Counted from the stretch's first letter, positions 47,084 through 60,139 are shown. The stretch: DNA of 64,000 bases from Cristatella mucedo (GCA_009760855.2 WPIO01000034.1:1749001-1813000), one strand, 5' to 3'. Notes: generated from the letters alone by a model not told the origin. Numbers and translations are program-made.

Positions 47084-47511
47084 ATTTGCGTTCAATGAGT
47101 TTTCCGAAGCTCTCAACAATGATGCAGCGATCCGTTCTTAGCGTGCCGTGCGCTTTACCTTTGACCGCGTTCCACAAGAGACTCGTTATCGAGACCCTGC
47201 AGAAAACAACTATTGATTCCCCGCTGCTAGTGGTGAGGCGTTAATAGCCACAGAGGCTCTGTTGTTGCTATGTTCCTGTAATCGACTGTTGAATCGGCCA
47301 ACCATCAACTTTATTTTAAGATCTCTTAACGCTGCCAATGCCACTGTCCTGTTTTTGTTTAACTTTCAGGAAATGAATTCACCTAGCTACTATATTAGCT
47401 ATTATCGTGCATATGTGTGAACATTAAAGGTCAACTTCAAGTTGCACTTTTGTGAATCATACATAAATTTAGATTTCATCAGAGAATTCGCTCTCGTTGT
47501 AGCTGGCCCTT

Positions 47512-47707
47512 CTATTGGTGTTTCCAGCGGAAATCATATATTTGCCAACGACAGTCTATTGAGTACGCATCCTTAATTGGGCCTCGCATGAAAAAATTAC
47601 TACCATAGTAGCTTTGCTGAGTTAGTTCATTACAAAATGCGAGAAACTGCGATTCATTGGAACTAAACAACGATTTTTCAGCGTCAATTATGTAAACTCT
47701 ACTTGCG
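47512..47707 (-). CDS. possible terminal exon of an unidentified upstream gene
   Basis: After acceptor GTTTCCAAAGCAG|C a frame of 64 residues runs to TAG at 47,512. It contains RVYIIDAEKSLFSSNESQFL, SYYGSNFFMRGPIKD and CRWQIYDFRWKHQ, protein-like with many aromatics. It lies 430 bases upstream of the CEP164-like start on the same strand, so it would be the last exon of a neighbouring gene. No family recognised and no AATAAA close by. Confidence 0.3.
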
Positions 47708-47749
47708 CTGCTTTGGAAACAGCACCAGCAACTAGTATGCACTATCTTG

Positions 47750-50085
47750 GTTACGTTGTTTCGATCATTCGAGAAGAAATAAAATTAATTCAAGCTAAAT
47801 TATTCAATGGCCGATACTTAATTTACTCCCTAGTGGAAGCATTGGTTCATTGGGCGTCATAGTTTGCTTGGAATCTAAATATATTCTTATTAGATTATCT
47901 TTCTTTCTAAGTAGATATATCAGCTCCATCGATGAATATTTCTCAAAATCTATCTCTTTTTCCTATTAAAAATCCTAGTAGTCATAATAATTAGACGTTT
48001 TCAAAAATATTAAGATAACTGAATCGATGCCTAGACACTTTACATATACTAAACGAGATACGCGGCAATTCATTAGTGAAGACGTGCACAGCTTCAGGAA
48101 AAATTCGCACGCAAAGGAGTATGCATTGTGACTCAGCAAAAGCTGCAAGAAGCAGGTAGGGTTTCGGCTTCTTCATGAATCTCATCGATGAGCCACGATT
48201 AAGCAATCGTCCGAGCTTCGTTACAGAGCCGAAGCTCAGAATGCAATGTCTATTAATCTCATTCGCTACAGTATGCGGTTTCGTCTTCGGTTATATATCT
48301 TAAGAGTATTTAACTTAGTTAGAAGTTGAGAAACGTCAAATAGATGTACACTTGCAATTTTAAGTAGCCAATTACAATTATGTTAGCTGTGGGGAAAGTA
48401 GAAAAATTATTAGATCGTAATATAATGACCCTTTTACTTTACCACAGCTCAATCTTAATAGTCGAGTATCTCTTGTTATTTACACGTTTGCATATTGGCA
48501 CTAATTAAATATTGGTTGCTTCAAACTTGCATAACTTTCGCACTTCCAGAGTTGTTATGTTAGTGCTTTCTCATAAAAAAAAAACAATAGAGTGGCGAAG
48601 CCATCACTTTGGTCATTCACTTCTCAGCGTATCAAGTGCCTGCCTGGACCTCATCCGGAGTGTTATGTAATGAAGCCCTGCAGTTCCTGAACTTCAAGAG
48701 CAGGAAGCATTCGTTTAGATTTCTCTCATTTAGGCAGGCGGAATTTGTTCAGGCCTTTATATTCCATTGGTTAGCAAAAGTGCGGTTATTCACTTCCCGC
48801 TGAATTTGCACCTACATGAACTGCTGACTCATCACTGCTGCGAAAAAGTATTGCGGATGTCCGATAGGGGCAGGCAGGGGCAGGCAGACGTGAGAGTGTT
48901 CCCGCCACTGGTACGTTTAAGATTACATATTTGATGGTGCATGGCCATTTGGGCGACGACACTCCATTCCATGACCATTGAAGCGATGGCATTCGCTGTA
49001 TGTTAACTTCATGATATGGCGGTTTTCAAGAAGGAAGCGTGAGAATGAGTGACTTTACGAAGCTGTTACGTGCTGTCTCATTCTGACTCGGCTCTGGTAC
49101 GAGGTGTGGACCTTTCTTTGGAGCAGGTATATTTCCTTCAAGAACTTTGCTAACTCGGTCGATTTGTATATCTGTCTCGCCTAATAATTTTAAAATGATT
49201 GAAAACCTAGTCTCGTTTAATTCAGAGAAGTTCCTTATTTTGACGAGTAACTTGTGTTCACGACTTGACCGATCTAATTTGACTGGCACCGTTAGTGGTG
49301 GTGATCTTTCAAAGAATCATTCAGTTTATGTTGATGTTGACGTTGTGTGCTTATGGAACATGTAAATTTCATCGCTGTTAATTAAATGAAGATATGAGCT
49401 GATTTCTTCTCAGAAATAAAAACTTTCCACCTACTCTTGCAACAGAATTAGCATTCTGTTATTCAAGTGCCATTATCATATCATATATTATCATTATCAT
49501 ATCAGTAGCCCTTTCATTTTACCAAGTCTTCTGCATGAGCGTCTAAATGGGAAAGGCTAAATATTTCAGATATAGGCATTCGATTAGTGATTCCTTGCCA
49601 TTAAGCGCTTTTAATTATTTAAATTTAATACAATTTGACGAAATAACGGAGATCTCCAAATTTCCTACCTTTTCATAATTACTACCATAACTTGAGAGCC
49701 ATGCGCTCCTCAGGGTTTGATTGACTAGAACCCTGACCCGTGTAATGCTACTTTGGTTAAAATAACTGCTCTAGGTAAATACCATCAGCGCTGCTTTCCG
49801 TGATCTCTTCCCTCTAGTGTTCTAAATATAAGAAATAGATTGAGTGCTTATGATTCAAGGGCATTAATCTCACACGGCTTTGCTTTGAAAGTCTTATGAT
49901 GAAGTGCGTGACCGTTCGAAGACCACTCACCTTTATGCATCGTGGAATCCATGGATAGCAGACGCATCTTCACAGATAACAGAATGCTGATTATAAAGAA
50001 AAAACGCCCCATAAGTTACTTTGTTAAACAAGACAACATTAAAGCACATGATTTAATGCTTGGTGCAAGACCTGATGCAATGTAA
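47750..50085. other. intergenic stretch, nothing firm
   Basis: AT-rich. A minus-strand frame at 49,026-49,289 (ETDIQIDRVSKVLEGNIPAP) looks protein-like but was not identified. Confidence 0.4.
47985..48125 (-). mobile_element. possible LINE 3' fragment
   Basis: GATGCCTAGACACTTTACAT and a GTGCACAGCTTCAGG-like block recall the family's 3' UTR; very diverged. Confidence 0.3.
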
Positions 50086-50086
50086 A

Positions 50087-50195
50087 GTGTCTCCGTCCGT
50101 AACTCCACAAAGCCCCACAGACTATGTGGGTGTCATGCAGGAGAGTTTCGTATATCCCTCTCTCAGCCTAAGCGGCTTTCGGTAGCCAACGGGTA
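50087..50195 (-). repeat. family C repeat, partial
   Basis: Minus orientation: GGCTACCGAAAGCCGCTTAG through CTTTGTGGAGTTACGGACGG. Only the 3' half. Confidence 0.65.
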
Positions 50196-50199
50196 TGTG

Positions 50200-50278
50200 G
50201 TATTAATAGTAATAATAACAATAATAGCACAGTTGTATAGCGCCCTCAGAGAACTGAACCACTGTTCCGTTTTCAGGA
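50200..50278 (-). mobile_element. LINE 3' end
   Basis: ATT/AAT tail and TATAGCGCCCTCAGAGAACT in minus orientation. Confidence 0.65.
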
Positions 50279-50860
50279 CGTCCATGACTGCTGCGCAAGA
50301 CGCGGATCTGAGAGGTCGCCATCTGGGTTGTTTAACGTCCTGTGAGATTGCAGTTGAATAATACGCGTCCGTTGCAATGCCATACAGATAGACTAATACT
50401 TTTGTTCAAAGTATCCAGGGCAAAGATCGCTAGTCCTTCTGCAAAAACTTTATCTTTAGATCTAACGAAATAGAATGACCTCAGCGTCTCTACTTACGAA
50501 TATCCTAATACATTTCTGAAAGCTTCTCAGCCAGGATTGAGCGCGAAAGCCGAATTCGTGGTAAGATGGCCGCCTCATTTATGCCGTCTAAAAAGGTTGT
50601 AGCTTCGCTCTTTAGATAAACTTGAACCCCTCGCCGACGGCAAGAAGCCCAACTCGACTATGCAAACGCTCTCCGATTGCCAACCGGAAACGCTACAAAA
50701 TCCTGCGATCGGCGAGATGAAGAGCTTGAACTATGAACCTGGATTTCGAACGACGATTTGGCCGCTGGATTGAAAGCGAGCGCTTGTGAAAAAACAGCGA
50801 TAGCGCAAGGCTTATGAGCAACGTTATGTTTAATTATTTACCAAAGGGATTATTTTCTGA

Positions 50861-51664
50861 CTTCACAGTCAAGTCTGCTTACTTTCAGCTACATGACATT
50901 GCTAAAAGTTTGGCTTGTCTAGACAGGGATACCGCATCTAAACTGGTCCATGCATTTGCGACGTCCCGTCTTGACTTCTGTAGCTCACCGCTTGCTGATC
51001 GTCCGGCGCGTGCACTCGGGCGCTTACAGCTGGTGTAAATATCTGCTACTAGACTTGTCTGTCGTGAGCGTCACAGCTGCCACATCACGCCACTTCTCGC
51101 CGACCTGCACTGGCTACCAGTCAAACACCGGATCGACTTCAAGGTTTTGTCGCTCACTTTTAGATCACTTCATTCTATGGCTCCAGCCTATCTATCAGAT
51201 CTACCTGCCCACCAGGCCAAGCATCGCACCTTACGCTTTTCGGAATACAACTGTTTACCCATACCTCGTACAAACCTCAAATCCTGTGGAAACCGTTCAT
51301 TTAATTCGCATGCTACCAAAGCTGGAACTCATTACCGAATTGCATCACGACATCCCCTAACTTGACCATATTTAAAAAGACCTTAAAAACTTGTCTATTT
51401 ATCACAGCAATGAGTGGGTCCCTGTGATTCGTCCTTGATGTGCTTATGCGTGCCGACACTTTGCATGCTGCCACTAACCACACTTGCATGCTGACCCTGT
51501 GCATGTAACCCCTAGCCATGTTACTCTTGTTGTTTATTGAGCGTGCTTCAACTAATCGTTCGAATGTGATTCCTTTGCAGCAATTGTAGAGCCTAGAGAG
51601 AGAGACTGAGTTCTCCGAGGGTACCTTATCAAATATTTTGTTATTATTGTTATTATTATTATCA
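50861..51664 (+). mobile_element. 5'-truncated LINE inserted in an LTR
   Basis: Starts at CACAGTCAAGTCTGCTTACT, codes SAYFQLHDIAKSLACLDRDT and the usual C-terminal block in shifted frames, and ends in ATTATT. LTR-like sequence lies on both sides. Confidence 0.85.
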
Positions 51665-51832
51665 TTATGACATATGACCTGGCTATAATAAAAAGAATTG
51701 CCTGACCACAGTCGCTCTATTGCAGCAACGATTTGCTGGTAGGCGAGTCCTAGCACTGAGTGCGAGCTTCTATGAGCCTTTTGGCGAGTCCTGGAAGTTA
51801 CCTGTCCTTCGAGGTGCAATAGAATAAAGGCT

Positions 51833-51976
51833 ATCGTTGAGCTTTTCCCAATGCAGCGTCGCTAGTGCTGCGTGCACGATATCGTTGAGCTTTTCCCAAT
51901 GCAGCGTCGTTAGTGCTGCGTGCACGATATCGTTGAGCTTTTCCCAATGCAGCGTCGTTAGTGCTGCGCGCAATGA
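51833..51976 (+). repeat. three 48-bp tandem units within the LTR
   Basis: Units starting ATCGTTGAGCTTTTCCCAAT at 51,833, 51,881 and 51,929. The units are almost identical and a multiple of three, so the minus strand has a 16-residue repeat frame that is probably meaningless. Confidence 0.95.
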
Positions 51977-52162
51977 TATCGAGCTCTTTTTCGTTCGCTA
52001 TCGTAGACGCAACGACAGCTGGACTCGTTTTCACGTTGCACGCTGTGTGCCGCTAGCCTAACTTGTGAGAGTCGTCGCGCGGGCGTTAAATGGACATAAG
52101 AAATTTGGGATTATTTTTGTTATCCTGTGCTCGCACTTTGTCTTTGGCATTGTAGTTTTCAA

Positions 52163-54085
52163 TGGCTGACCGTGTGCGATGACGACCGGATTAGTGACTT
52201 GTAGCCTGAGAAGTCAGCTTCAGCTGAAGAGGAAGCAGCAGAGTGCCATCGGCAGTCGCTTAGGCGACCATCACAATGGCGGATATGCTGCCATTCAGTG
52301 TGCGTCGTCTAGAATACAAGAGGAGTCGGACGAAAGGTTTGCTGCCGCCAGTTCCAAATTATTTTCGGGTTGGCTCAAAAGTGGCAAGTGAACTGGGAAT
52401 TCGTGTAATTCTTCACGAGCATTAGAAAGTAGTCAGTTTAAAGGGCCACTGCTTTTATTGGGCACCACGAGAGCCGCGCGGGCTTACTTTAAGGAGGGTA
52501 CATTGCGATGACTGATAAAGTATCTGACTTGATTGTCGAGTTTCAGAATGTTTACCTAATTACCGCTGCACTGAAATCTCTGCTCAGCAACGGCCGCCGC
52601 CCAACCCCCAATTCACTAGGTACTATAAAAGGCTGGCTGCAGGTTATCACTGCACTAACCAATAAGAAGGAATCGGAGAAGCCGGTTCGGGTAGCAGCCA
52701 CACCCGACAACCAACCAGTGGAACGATAGCTTCGCCAAGTTATTTGGGGCTATATATATAGTCATCTGGCAGCTGGTCCCGAAAACTCAGAATATCAGCA
52801 ACTGGCTCAGCCTGCGCTGCCGTAGCCACGGCTAAATAACCGTCTGCTGCTGATGGCCCGGAACGGTGAAGGGCGGTTCGCTTTTCAGCCACCCAGATCA
52901 GGCTTAAGGGCCAAAAATATACCAGCTTTGCACTTTGAATATTTAAAAAATCACTGTACCTTAGTCGGATGAGCCCTGCCCTGCCGGGGCCACTGGGGGG
53001 GGAGGGGGCCACCCGTGCCTCCTCCCGTTTCTGCAGTAAAGTGAGAGACTGGCCGGAACCAATTCGACTACGCTGCGGCCTCATTTGGCTGGTCTGAGGC
53101 TGAGAAGGCCTTACATCTCATTGCCAATTTACAGGGTTCCGCCTTCCGGTCAAAGCGTTGGACGTGCTGTCGATCGGATGTCGGGAACAATATGCAGTTG
53201 GCGGATGTGCTGAAATCTCGCTTTGGACAGGAAACCAGCGTATACAAACGGATGGAAGAGCTGTTAAAAAGGGAACAAACGGATGGACGAGCTGTTTGGA
53301 AGTGCTAGGATGACCGGCGTGACAACGAGCCAGCTGGCACTCGTTGTAAAGATGCTAGCAAAAAACAGGCGCACCCATCGCAAGCCGAGGAAAACCCAGT
53401 GCTGCCTCCTCTCCTCCGGGCTTTCATTATAATTTCCTTCGACGACCAGTTTCTGGAGCAGCGCACATTGTTGAATAACTCTATAGGCTCGACGAGGCAT
53501 TGGCAAGAGGAAATGAATTCGAGGAGAGTTGAGAGGTTGCGGGTTTAATTAAGTCAGAGTATACGAATGCATAATACGGCGGAAGCAAATTGAGGATCAA
53601 ATGCTCATATTGGTTGCTGAACGTAGAGTGGAGGTGCGAGACAGAAAGTGGAAGTACTGTTGCTTTAATCGCAATAAAGTAGGGCACTTTCAGCAGAACT
53701 GTAGAGTGCCTAGGAGATACGAGAGTGGCTTTCAGGCGTTCGCATTCAAGCTCAGACGAGATGGACGGGCTACAACAACGCTGACGAGATTCCAACTCGA
53801 CGTCAAAGAAAACAATTCTCTTGTCGCCGCGAGTCTGGCGAAGTTTTGTCATTTTAGAACGTTTTCAGGGAGATAGTGTCCGTATCTAAATCCACGTTAG
53901 TGGATGATAGAAACAACGGGAAAAGATTGGATTTCAGTGAGCAGACAAGCGGCAGAGGACGTGCTAGTCTCACCGTCGCTAGCGTACAGATGCGCCCTAT
54001 CGCATGCATTGTGGGTACGAGGAAACTTTTACGATAAAAAATGCCTGATTGTAGTTGACACCAGTTCGAAGTAGTCGTGCGTTAG
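52163..54085 (+). pseudogene. decayed gag and protease of the gypsy-like element
   Basis: Starts after the presumed primer-binding site. ORFs at 52,179-52,391 and 52,508-52,729 are unassigned gag-like pieces. At 53,085-53,290 SEAEKALHLIANLQGSAF, then LADVLKSRFGQE, has the pattern of gypsy Gag. At 53,650-53,705 CCFNRNKVGHFQQNC is a zinc knuckle in which the second Cys position of C-x2-C-x4-H-x4-C is Arg. At about 54,050 VVVDTSSK-like codons mark the protease active site (usual DTG/DSG). Frames change between pieces and stops interrupt; no RT or integrase was recognised downstream. Confidence 0.6.
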
Positions 54086-54736
54086 CACCAGTTTCATGAG
54101 CCGTGACGGGATGACATAGGTCTCGATGCATTTGTATGGTGTCACGGGATACTGCACCGAGATTTGGCGACCGAAGAAGGTGAAATCGATTATCGGTGGC
54201 TAGACCGAATGCCGCTAACTTTTTGTAGTCGACCTGACTTGATGCATGCATCCTGGATTTAGATTGTGGTGTCCTGGGGAACTAAAATTAATCTCTAGGG
54301 GAAGCGGTTGTAAATCGATGGAAGCCTTGGCGATCTATAGCTCGATGAGGTATAAAGTAGTTGCTTTAGAAATTCTTCTTCAGTAATTATGCTATCTCAA
54401 CTAGAGCAGTTGGTTTGGTGTAGGATCAATCAACTGTGAGATGAGCCTTGTGGATTAATAGAGGGCGTGAGACTGAGTTAGCACCCAGTTTGACACCGAA
54501 AGCGAAACCTAAAATCGTGCACTTTAATCGCTTATGGAATTACCATGATCCTGGTCAGTTCACGAGCCACCAGTGGCGAGTTAGGTAGCGATTATTACAG
54601 TTCAGGCGATGGTGACGACGTGGGTCTCACTGACGAAGACGACATTATGACCTCGGAGTCCTCACTAGTAAGGTTGCGCTACAACACGTGCAATATGCAA
54701 AGACCTAAAGCTGGGAATATGACGACGATAACAGCA

Positions 54737-55114
54737 CAGTGCTTGATATTCTGCAAGCAGTGCTAGCAAGAACAATGAAGTAAAAAAAAAACACAAAAAA
54801 TAGCCAGTATTTTACGGCTGATACCGGCAGGTTACTTCCGGTCGACAGGCTTACACTATCTAAGGCTCAGCACTAGGGCTCGTCGACCGGCAGACCGTTG
54901 CTCCAAGGGTGCGACAAGAGTTGCTCCAAGAGTGCGGTCAGGCACAAGCCAGGTTATAAGTTAGATTATACGGTAGCAGATGAGAAGTCTGACAATATTC
55001 CCTATGGAACATAATTATATACAAAGATGCTCATAAACCTCGGCTTACGACAGCTAATTCATAAGCGTTCAAATCAGCGGTCAAGCTCATAGTTCATTAA
55101 TGCGGGGCATTACA
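54737..55114 (-). mobile_element. LTR (minus) of the gypsy-like family
   Basis: Minus strand begins TGTAATGCCCCGCATTAATG at 55,114 right after a purine-rich GTAGGGGATAG, and runs to the GGCTATTTTTTGTGTTTTTT block at about 54,780. Two imperfect GTTGCTCCAAGNGTGCG units lie at 54,895-54,945. Confidence 0.6.
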
Positions 55115-55715
55115 CTATCCCCTACATTAAAACATGCCCGTCCTCCGACGCTTGTCTTGCCCGTAGGCCCAAAGTGCCCGAGACAGCGTCCACTGAGCTT
55201 GCAGCCTCCCGATGCCGTCTCGGTCGCTGAGTCTAGCCAAGATCCGGCGTTGCTCAGCAATGGAGCCGTTCTCACGACGCTGGCTGTATCGTCATGCCGC
55301 CGTCTGCCGCTAGCCGTCAACAGAGTCTTAGACTTCTAAGCGTGCCACCTGCATTTAAATATCGGCCGCCTGTGGCCGCAGTTGAGCGCGGAGATTGCCT
55401 CTCTGTCGTCACGTGCTATCTCTCTAGCTGCATCTTCAACCTGAAGCTTAAAGCAGACAAGACTGCAACCACAAAGGAAGACGACAAAAAAGTGAACCAG
55501 GAGACAGACTGGCAGCTCTGATGACGAAACATGAATTCGAAACGGAACAGGTTCTTCCGGCGGCGGCACCACTCGTGGCAGTAGTAACGAAGCTCAATTG
55601 AACACGAGGGAAGAATGACTTTTTGTATCGATCTTGAGACACCAGGAGACACAGAAACGCTAGAAAGACACATTCACACGGCAGCAGCAGCAAGCAGCAG
55701 CAGCAGATGAACAAT
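55115..55715 (-). pseudogene. 3' internal end of the gypsy-like element (minus)
   Basis: Minus-strand frames with SRSIQKVILPSCSIELRYYC, FRHQSCQSV and ASGRRRHDDTASVVRTAP match, with shifts, the plus-strand frames at 61,084-61,560 (RSIQKAIRPLEYNELRYC, FRHQAHQS, ASGSRRRDDLTSLVRTAP). This is probably the C-terminal tail of pol or a third ORF. Both copies stand immediately before an LTR. Confidence 0.6.
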
Positions 55716-56267
55716 AATTAACATCAACCATTTCAAATTGCTAAGTCGTATGGTCCATCTGTGTATCATGAACCAATGAGTAATATGCCTGTGGACGAAT
55801 ATCACTTCCAACGACCAGAGAATGACTACTCTAAGGCATCATCGTCATCATCGAACTGATCCAAGAGGGTCGATGACCAAAATAAGTTCCCGACCAGGTG
55901 GCCGTAGCTCGGCTCAAGACTCGTGCAAATTGTACACACCCTGCAGCTTCTATGCCCGTGAAGGAGTAGAGCGATTTTTTTGTTAATTTTTATAATTTTC
56001 TTTTAAAAATAACAAAAACATCGCTATTTTTACCAAAATAGAGCTTCCAAAGCGCATATCAACAAAGAATCCTATAATACACACAAAATCTGCAAAAACA
56101 ACTCGAAAGGGCTCAAATATAGGCATAGTCATGCACGGCTCAAACAACAGATCTCCAAAATTTTACAAAATTATATTATTTCATATTATTTATTATTATA
56201 CAAATTATATTATTTTACCAATTATACCAACATTACACAGAATATACAAGAGCCACTGAAAACCGGC

Positions 56268-56537
56268 TCAAGTTATTTAGGACAGCATTTAGTGGGTCCC
56301 TGTGATTCGTCCTTGATGTGCTTATGCGTGCTGACACTGTGCATGCTGCCACTAACCACATTTGCATGCTGACCCTGTGCATATCACCCCTAATCATATT
56401 ATTCATTTCGTCTGTTTTTCAGGCATGATTTTACTTACCGTTCAATTGCATTTCACTTTACAGCAAATGTAAAGCGCCTAGAGAGAGATTAAGTTCTCTG
56501 AGGGCGCTTTATCAAGTGAATTATTATTATTATTAAG
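56268..56537 (+). mobile_element. LINE 3' UTR and tail, well preserved
   Basis: AGTGGGTCCCTGTGATTCGT to AAGTGAATTATTATTATTAT. Close to a consensus of the family's 3' end. Confidence 0.88.
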
Positions 56538-57562
56538 TTATGATTCGTCAAAACACGAACAAAGTAAAGATGGTGATCTCAAGTGCACCATTCCAAAACT
56601 AGCACAGCAAGAAAATCACGTATAGTAATTTATTGGGCTCGCACAAATTCCATCGAACAAATTAAAAACCATAAAGAGTATCTTTATATCAACGCCATGG
56701 TATACACTTTTTCAATGTCAAATCCAACAGGTGACAAACAGATTCGCTGTATCCATTGTGCAACAACACTATTTCGAACCAATCGATCACGTATTGTGTG
56801 TCCCATATTGTCGTCTTAAAGTCAGGCCAGACAACAACACCTCGAAGCTTGCAGAAAGAGATCAAAATTAATCCTCAAATCTATCAAAGGCGAATATGAA
56901 TGAAATCGCGCTGCTCCGCTGTGTCTATTTTCCATTATCTCGTCTCTTACTTCGTTGCTGGGAAACCGCGAGGACACCGGAAGCGAGATGAGCGTGAGCG
57001 CTTGCTTGCCAGTGGCAGCCAGCCCTAACCATGATAGCGAATCAGCAGCTCTGATTTTTACTCAACACGGAGCGTCACTTTCGCGTTTCCAAAAATTCTT
57101 AGAACTATTCGTCACTATTGGGTGATTCCATCGTCATTCTTGCGGCTATTATTTTATAATCTATGGAAAAAATGTCCTACTTCCATCGGCTAATTAAAAT
57201 AAATAACTAATAATAATATAAATAATTAATAATTAAATAATTAATAATAAAAATAATAAAAAACGATAATTAAAATAATAAACACCAGGCACCGGAGTCT
57301 TCATTCGAATTGAGACCTGCAGCATAAAATCTTTTATAGCAATAGACGGCAGACAACTTACTTAAATTAAATGACGACAAAAACAGCTGAATATAAGGTG
57401 GAAAAAATTTCGTGCGCCGTTTTAAAATAGTGATTTTAATAATAATTTAATGAAGTATTAACTTCGAAAATGCGCTAAAGATTAAGTAAACAAGATGTTG
57501 CATAAACTGTTTCCTCAACCTTATAGTTTTGGGAAAAAGTGTGATTCGCAAATTTGAAACCA

Positions 57563-58405
57563 AGAGCTCAAAATTGGCTCTCCAAGCAAATCTTTTGTTT
57601 AATGTGCACGAAATCTAGGCGTCTGGTTCCAAAGTGACCTTGCATTAGACGACCGCATCAGCTCCACAGTCAAGTCTGCCTGCTTTCAACTAAATAATAT
57701 TGTAAAATTGAGCTTGCTTGGACAGGCATACTACATCTAAATTGATCCGTGGATTTATGAAATCTCGTCTCGACTTCTGAAACTCACTGCTTGCTGGTTT
57801 ACCGGCCTGTTCAATCGGGTGCTTACAGTCGGTGCAAAACCCTGTACCGAGGCTGGTTGATCGTGAGCTTTGCAGTTTCCACATCACACCACGTCCCTCC
57901 GACCAGCACTGGCTAGCAATCAAACAGCGTATTGACTTCAAGGTTCTGTCACTTACTTTTAGGTCCCACTTATTCTCTGGCACCAGCCTACCCATCAGAA
58001 CTACTCCCCAACCGAGCCTAGCATCGCACAGCCCGCTTTTTCTGACTTAAACCGTTTAGGTTTATAGACCTCGTACTAACCTCGAAGATTTTGGAGAAAT
58101 TGACATTAGTTCGTATGCTCTCAAAGCCAGGAATTTAATTCACTCCGTAAGCACGTCACAGTGTGTCCAGACTTAATTACGTTTAAAAAGAAGCTTAAAA
58201 CACGCCTCTTTATCAGAGTATTTAGTGGGTCCTAGGGATTCTTTCTTTTTATGTATATGCGTGTTTACACTATGTCTGCGCCTTGCGGATTTTCCACTAA
58301 TCATTTGTTAATGCTTTATATACAGCGTCAGTAAAGTGCCTAGAAAGAGATTCAGTTCTGTAAGGGCGCTACACTAAATTTATTAATTTATCGTCATTAT
58401 TATTA
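57563..58405 (+). mobile_element. 5'-truncated LINE
   Basis: GCTCAAAATTGGCTCTCC through the C-terminal block to a TTATTATTATAG tail, plus orientation; decayed by stops. Confidence 0.82.
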
Positions 58406-58446
58406 TAGTCACACTTCTGAAACCAATGTTATGACCACACACCGCT

Positions 58447-58620
58447 TACTAGTTGGGTTTGCCGTGATAGCAAACTAAGTGAGGTGCTTGCTTTTCACAT
58501 CTTCAGTCGCGAGGTCGCGGTATCGGATCCTGCTGCGAATGATTCTGTATTACAGGTGGTGATAGCCACAACAACTCTTCTGTCACTATACGATAGAGAC
58601 TGTAAAATTAGCTAGTATTT
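58447..58620 (+). mobile_element. SINE B
   Basis: TGCCGTGATAGCAAACTAAG head, GTCGCGGTATCGGATCC box B, GTGATAGCCACAACAACTCT body. Confidence 0.75.
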
Positions 58621-58677
58621 TTTTGGTTTGGGCACAATGCGTGCAACGATCTGAAGCTAGCAATGCACCAACGATAG

Positions 58678-58862
58678 CAATACAGTACACAGTATTCTGC
58701 GTGCAGCGCTAGCAACAACATAGTAGAAAAAAAAAGCACAAACAATAGCCTGTGTTTCACGGCTTATATGACAGGCTGCTTGCAGCCGACTCGCTAACAG
58801 GCTTCCAGCAGCTTACGCTCAGCACTAGGACTCGCCGCCCGGCAAGAGTAGGGTTGCTTTGG
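58678..58862 (-). mobile_element. LTR fragment of the same family
   Basis: CAATAGCCTGTGTTTCACGG and GCTCAGCACTAGGACTCGCC match the LTR at 54,740-54,905 and the block at 51,750. Confidence 0.65.
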
Positions 58863-58869
58863 ATAGAGT

Positions 58870-60135
58870 AAAAATATTCGAGTGAGCAAAGATTGCTCTG
58901 AAGGTACCCAAGCACGTCAAGTAGGGGATGTGTAAAAAAAATTTTGGAAACACGATAGCTACGTGCCCAATTGAGTAATGAAATCTGTTAATTCGTTATG
59001 ATGGTTGGCCACTGGCCACGCGCTCGCGTTCATCTTGCTACTAATGTCTTTGCAGTTTTCCAGCTACTGTGAAAGATACATTAAATACAAAGAAGGCCCG
59101 ACAGCCATGACAGTTCGCTTCTCGATTCTCGGATGCAAGTCGAGTCCGAGTTTAACTGGATCACAAAAGCTGACGCTCCATCAATGCAGTCAGATTTTGC
59201 AGAACTGCATTTATCATCGCCCAAACTACCAGTCCATTGCACGATTGGTATTTTGAGTTACTGAGCCTTGGATATTGGTTTGGTGGATAGCTTGGGTTAC
59301 AGCTTCCTATCGTACGTTCTTGTATGGCCAGCAAGCTGGTGGTGCCGGATTGAGCTGGTCGAAGTTATTTCAGTTCAGACCAACAGTGATGAGGCGTGAT
59401 GGCTATCTCTTGCAGCAAGCTAGGAGGTGGTGCTTTCTGGCCTAACTCTGTATCTAGCCAAGACTATGATGTGGGGTATTCAATCTGTGGATGATTTTAT
59501 TTCCCTGACGTTGTTACATTATTAATCTGGAAAATTTGCTTGTCAGTTGTTGGATTTAGCTTTAAAAAAGCAGTTAACATGGTGTTGATCTCAGCAGCTA
59601 ATATGTGCGGTTGTCGATCTGTTCCATGGGATTTGTGTGAGCTCGTTAGATATCTATGTGCGAGTTTCGTAGAATGATAAGGTTGAGATTAAGCATGACT
59701 CTAGCAGCAGCTCACGTAATTTTGTCTGTTCAAGGGTTGCGGCATCCTTCTTTTGTCCGTGCTCAGAAGATTGACTTGCGATTGGAGTCTCGCTTTGAGT
59801 GGCTCATATGTATTTTTCAAAATGGTGATCACGCAACTCTTTCTTTACCTGTGCAAGATTAAGTCTTGAGTTCATGCATTTCGAGTGGTTCTTGTAGGTC
59901 TTACTTGTATTATAAGACACTTTGTATATGTACACTTTGGTGATTTCATTATGGTAAAAATCGTAGTGTTTTTTCATGGCTTAAATAAAAATAATAATTA
60001 ATTGATAAACATGCAGCCCTTCCCGTCTTGAGCATATAACCTGTAGGATTTTTGCGTTTGCATGAGTTTGTTATCAACGCTACGGGCTCTCAGCACACTC
60101 CTGATGCCGTTTGAGATGATTCTCGTTGGTCGTTC
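58870..60135 (+). other. unassigned stretch
   Basis: Open frames 59,005-59,256 (start is TTG, no ATG) and 59,656-59,862 have no recognised domain. Possibly remains of the LTR element whose LTR lies at 58.7 kb. Confidence 0.35.
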
Positions 60136-60139
60136 ATAT

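Larger units (their letters stand above)
50690..52161 (+). mobile_element. LTR of a Ty3/gypsy-like element, split by a LINE
   Basis: 50,690-50,855 (CCTGCGATCGGCGAGATGAA... AAGGCTTATGAGCAACG) resembles the start of the LTRs at 55,114 and 61,615. After the LINE (50,861-51,664) the LTR resumes with GGCGAGTCCTAGCACTGAG, also present in the other copies, and ends near TTTTCA at 52,161. It is followed by TGGCTGACCGTGTGCG, a plausible tRNA primer-binding site beginning with TGG. Confidence 0.6.
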
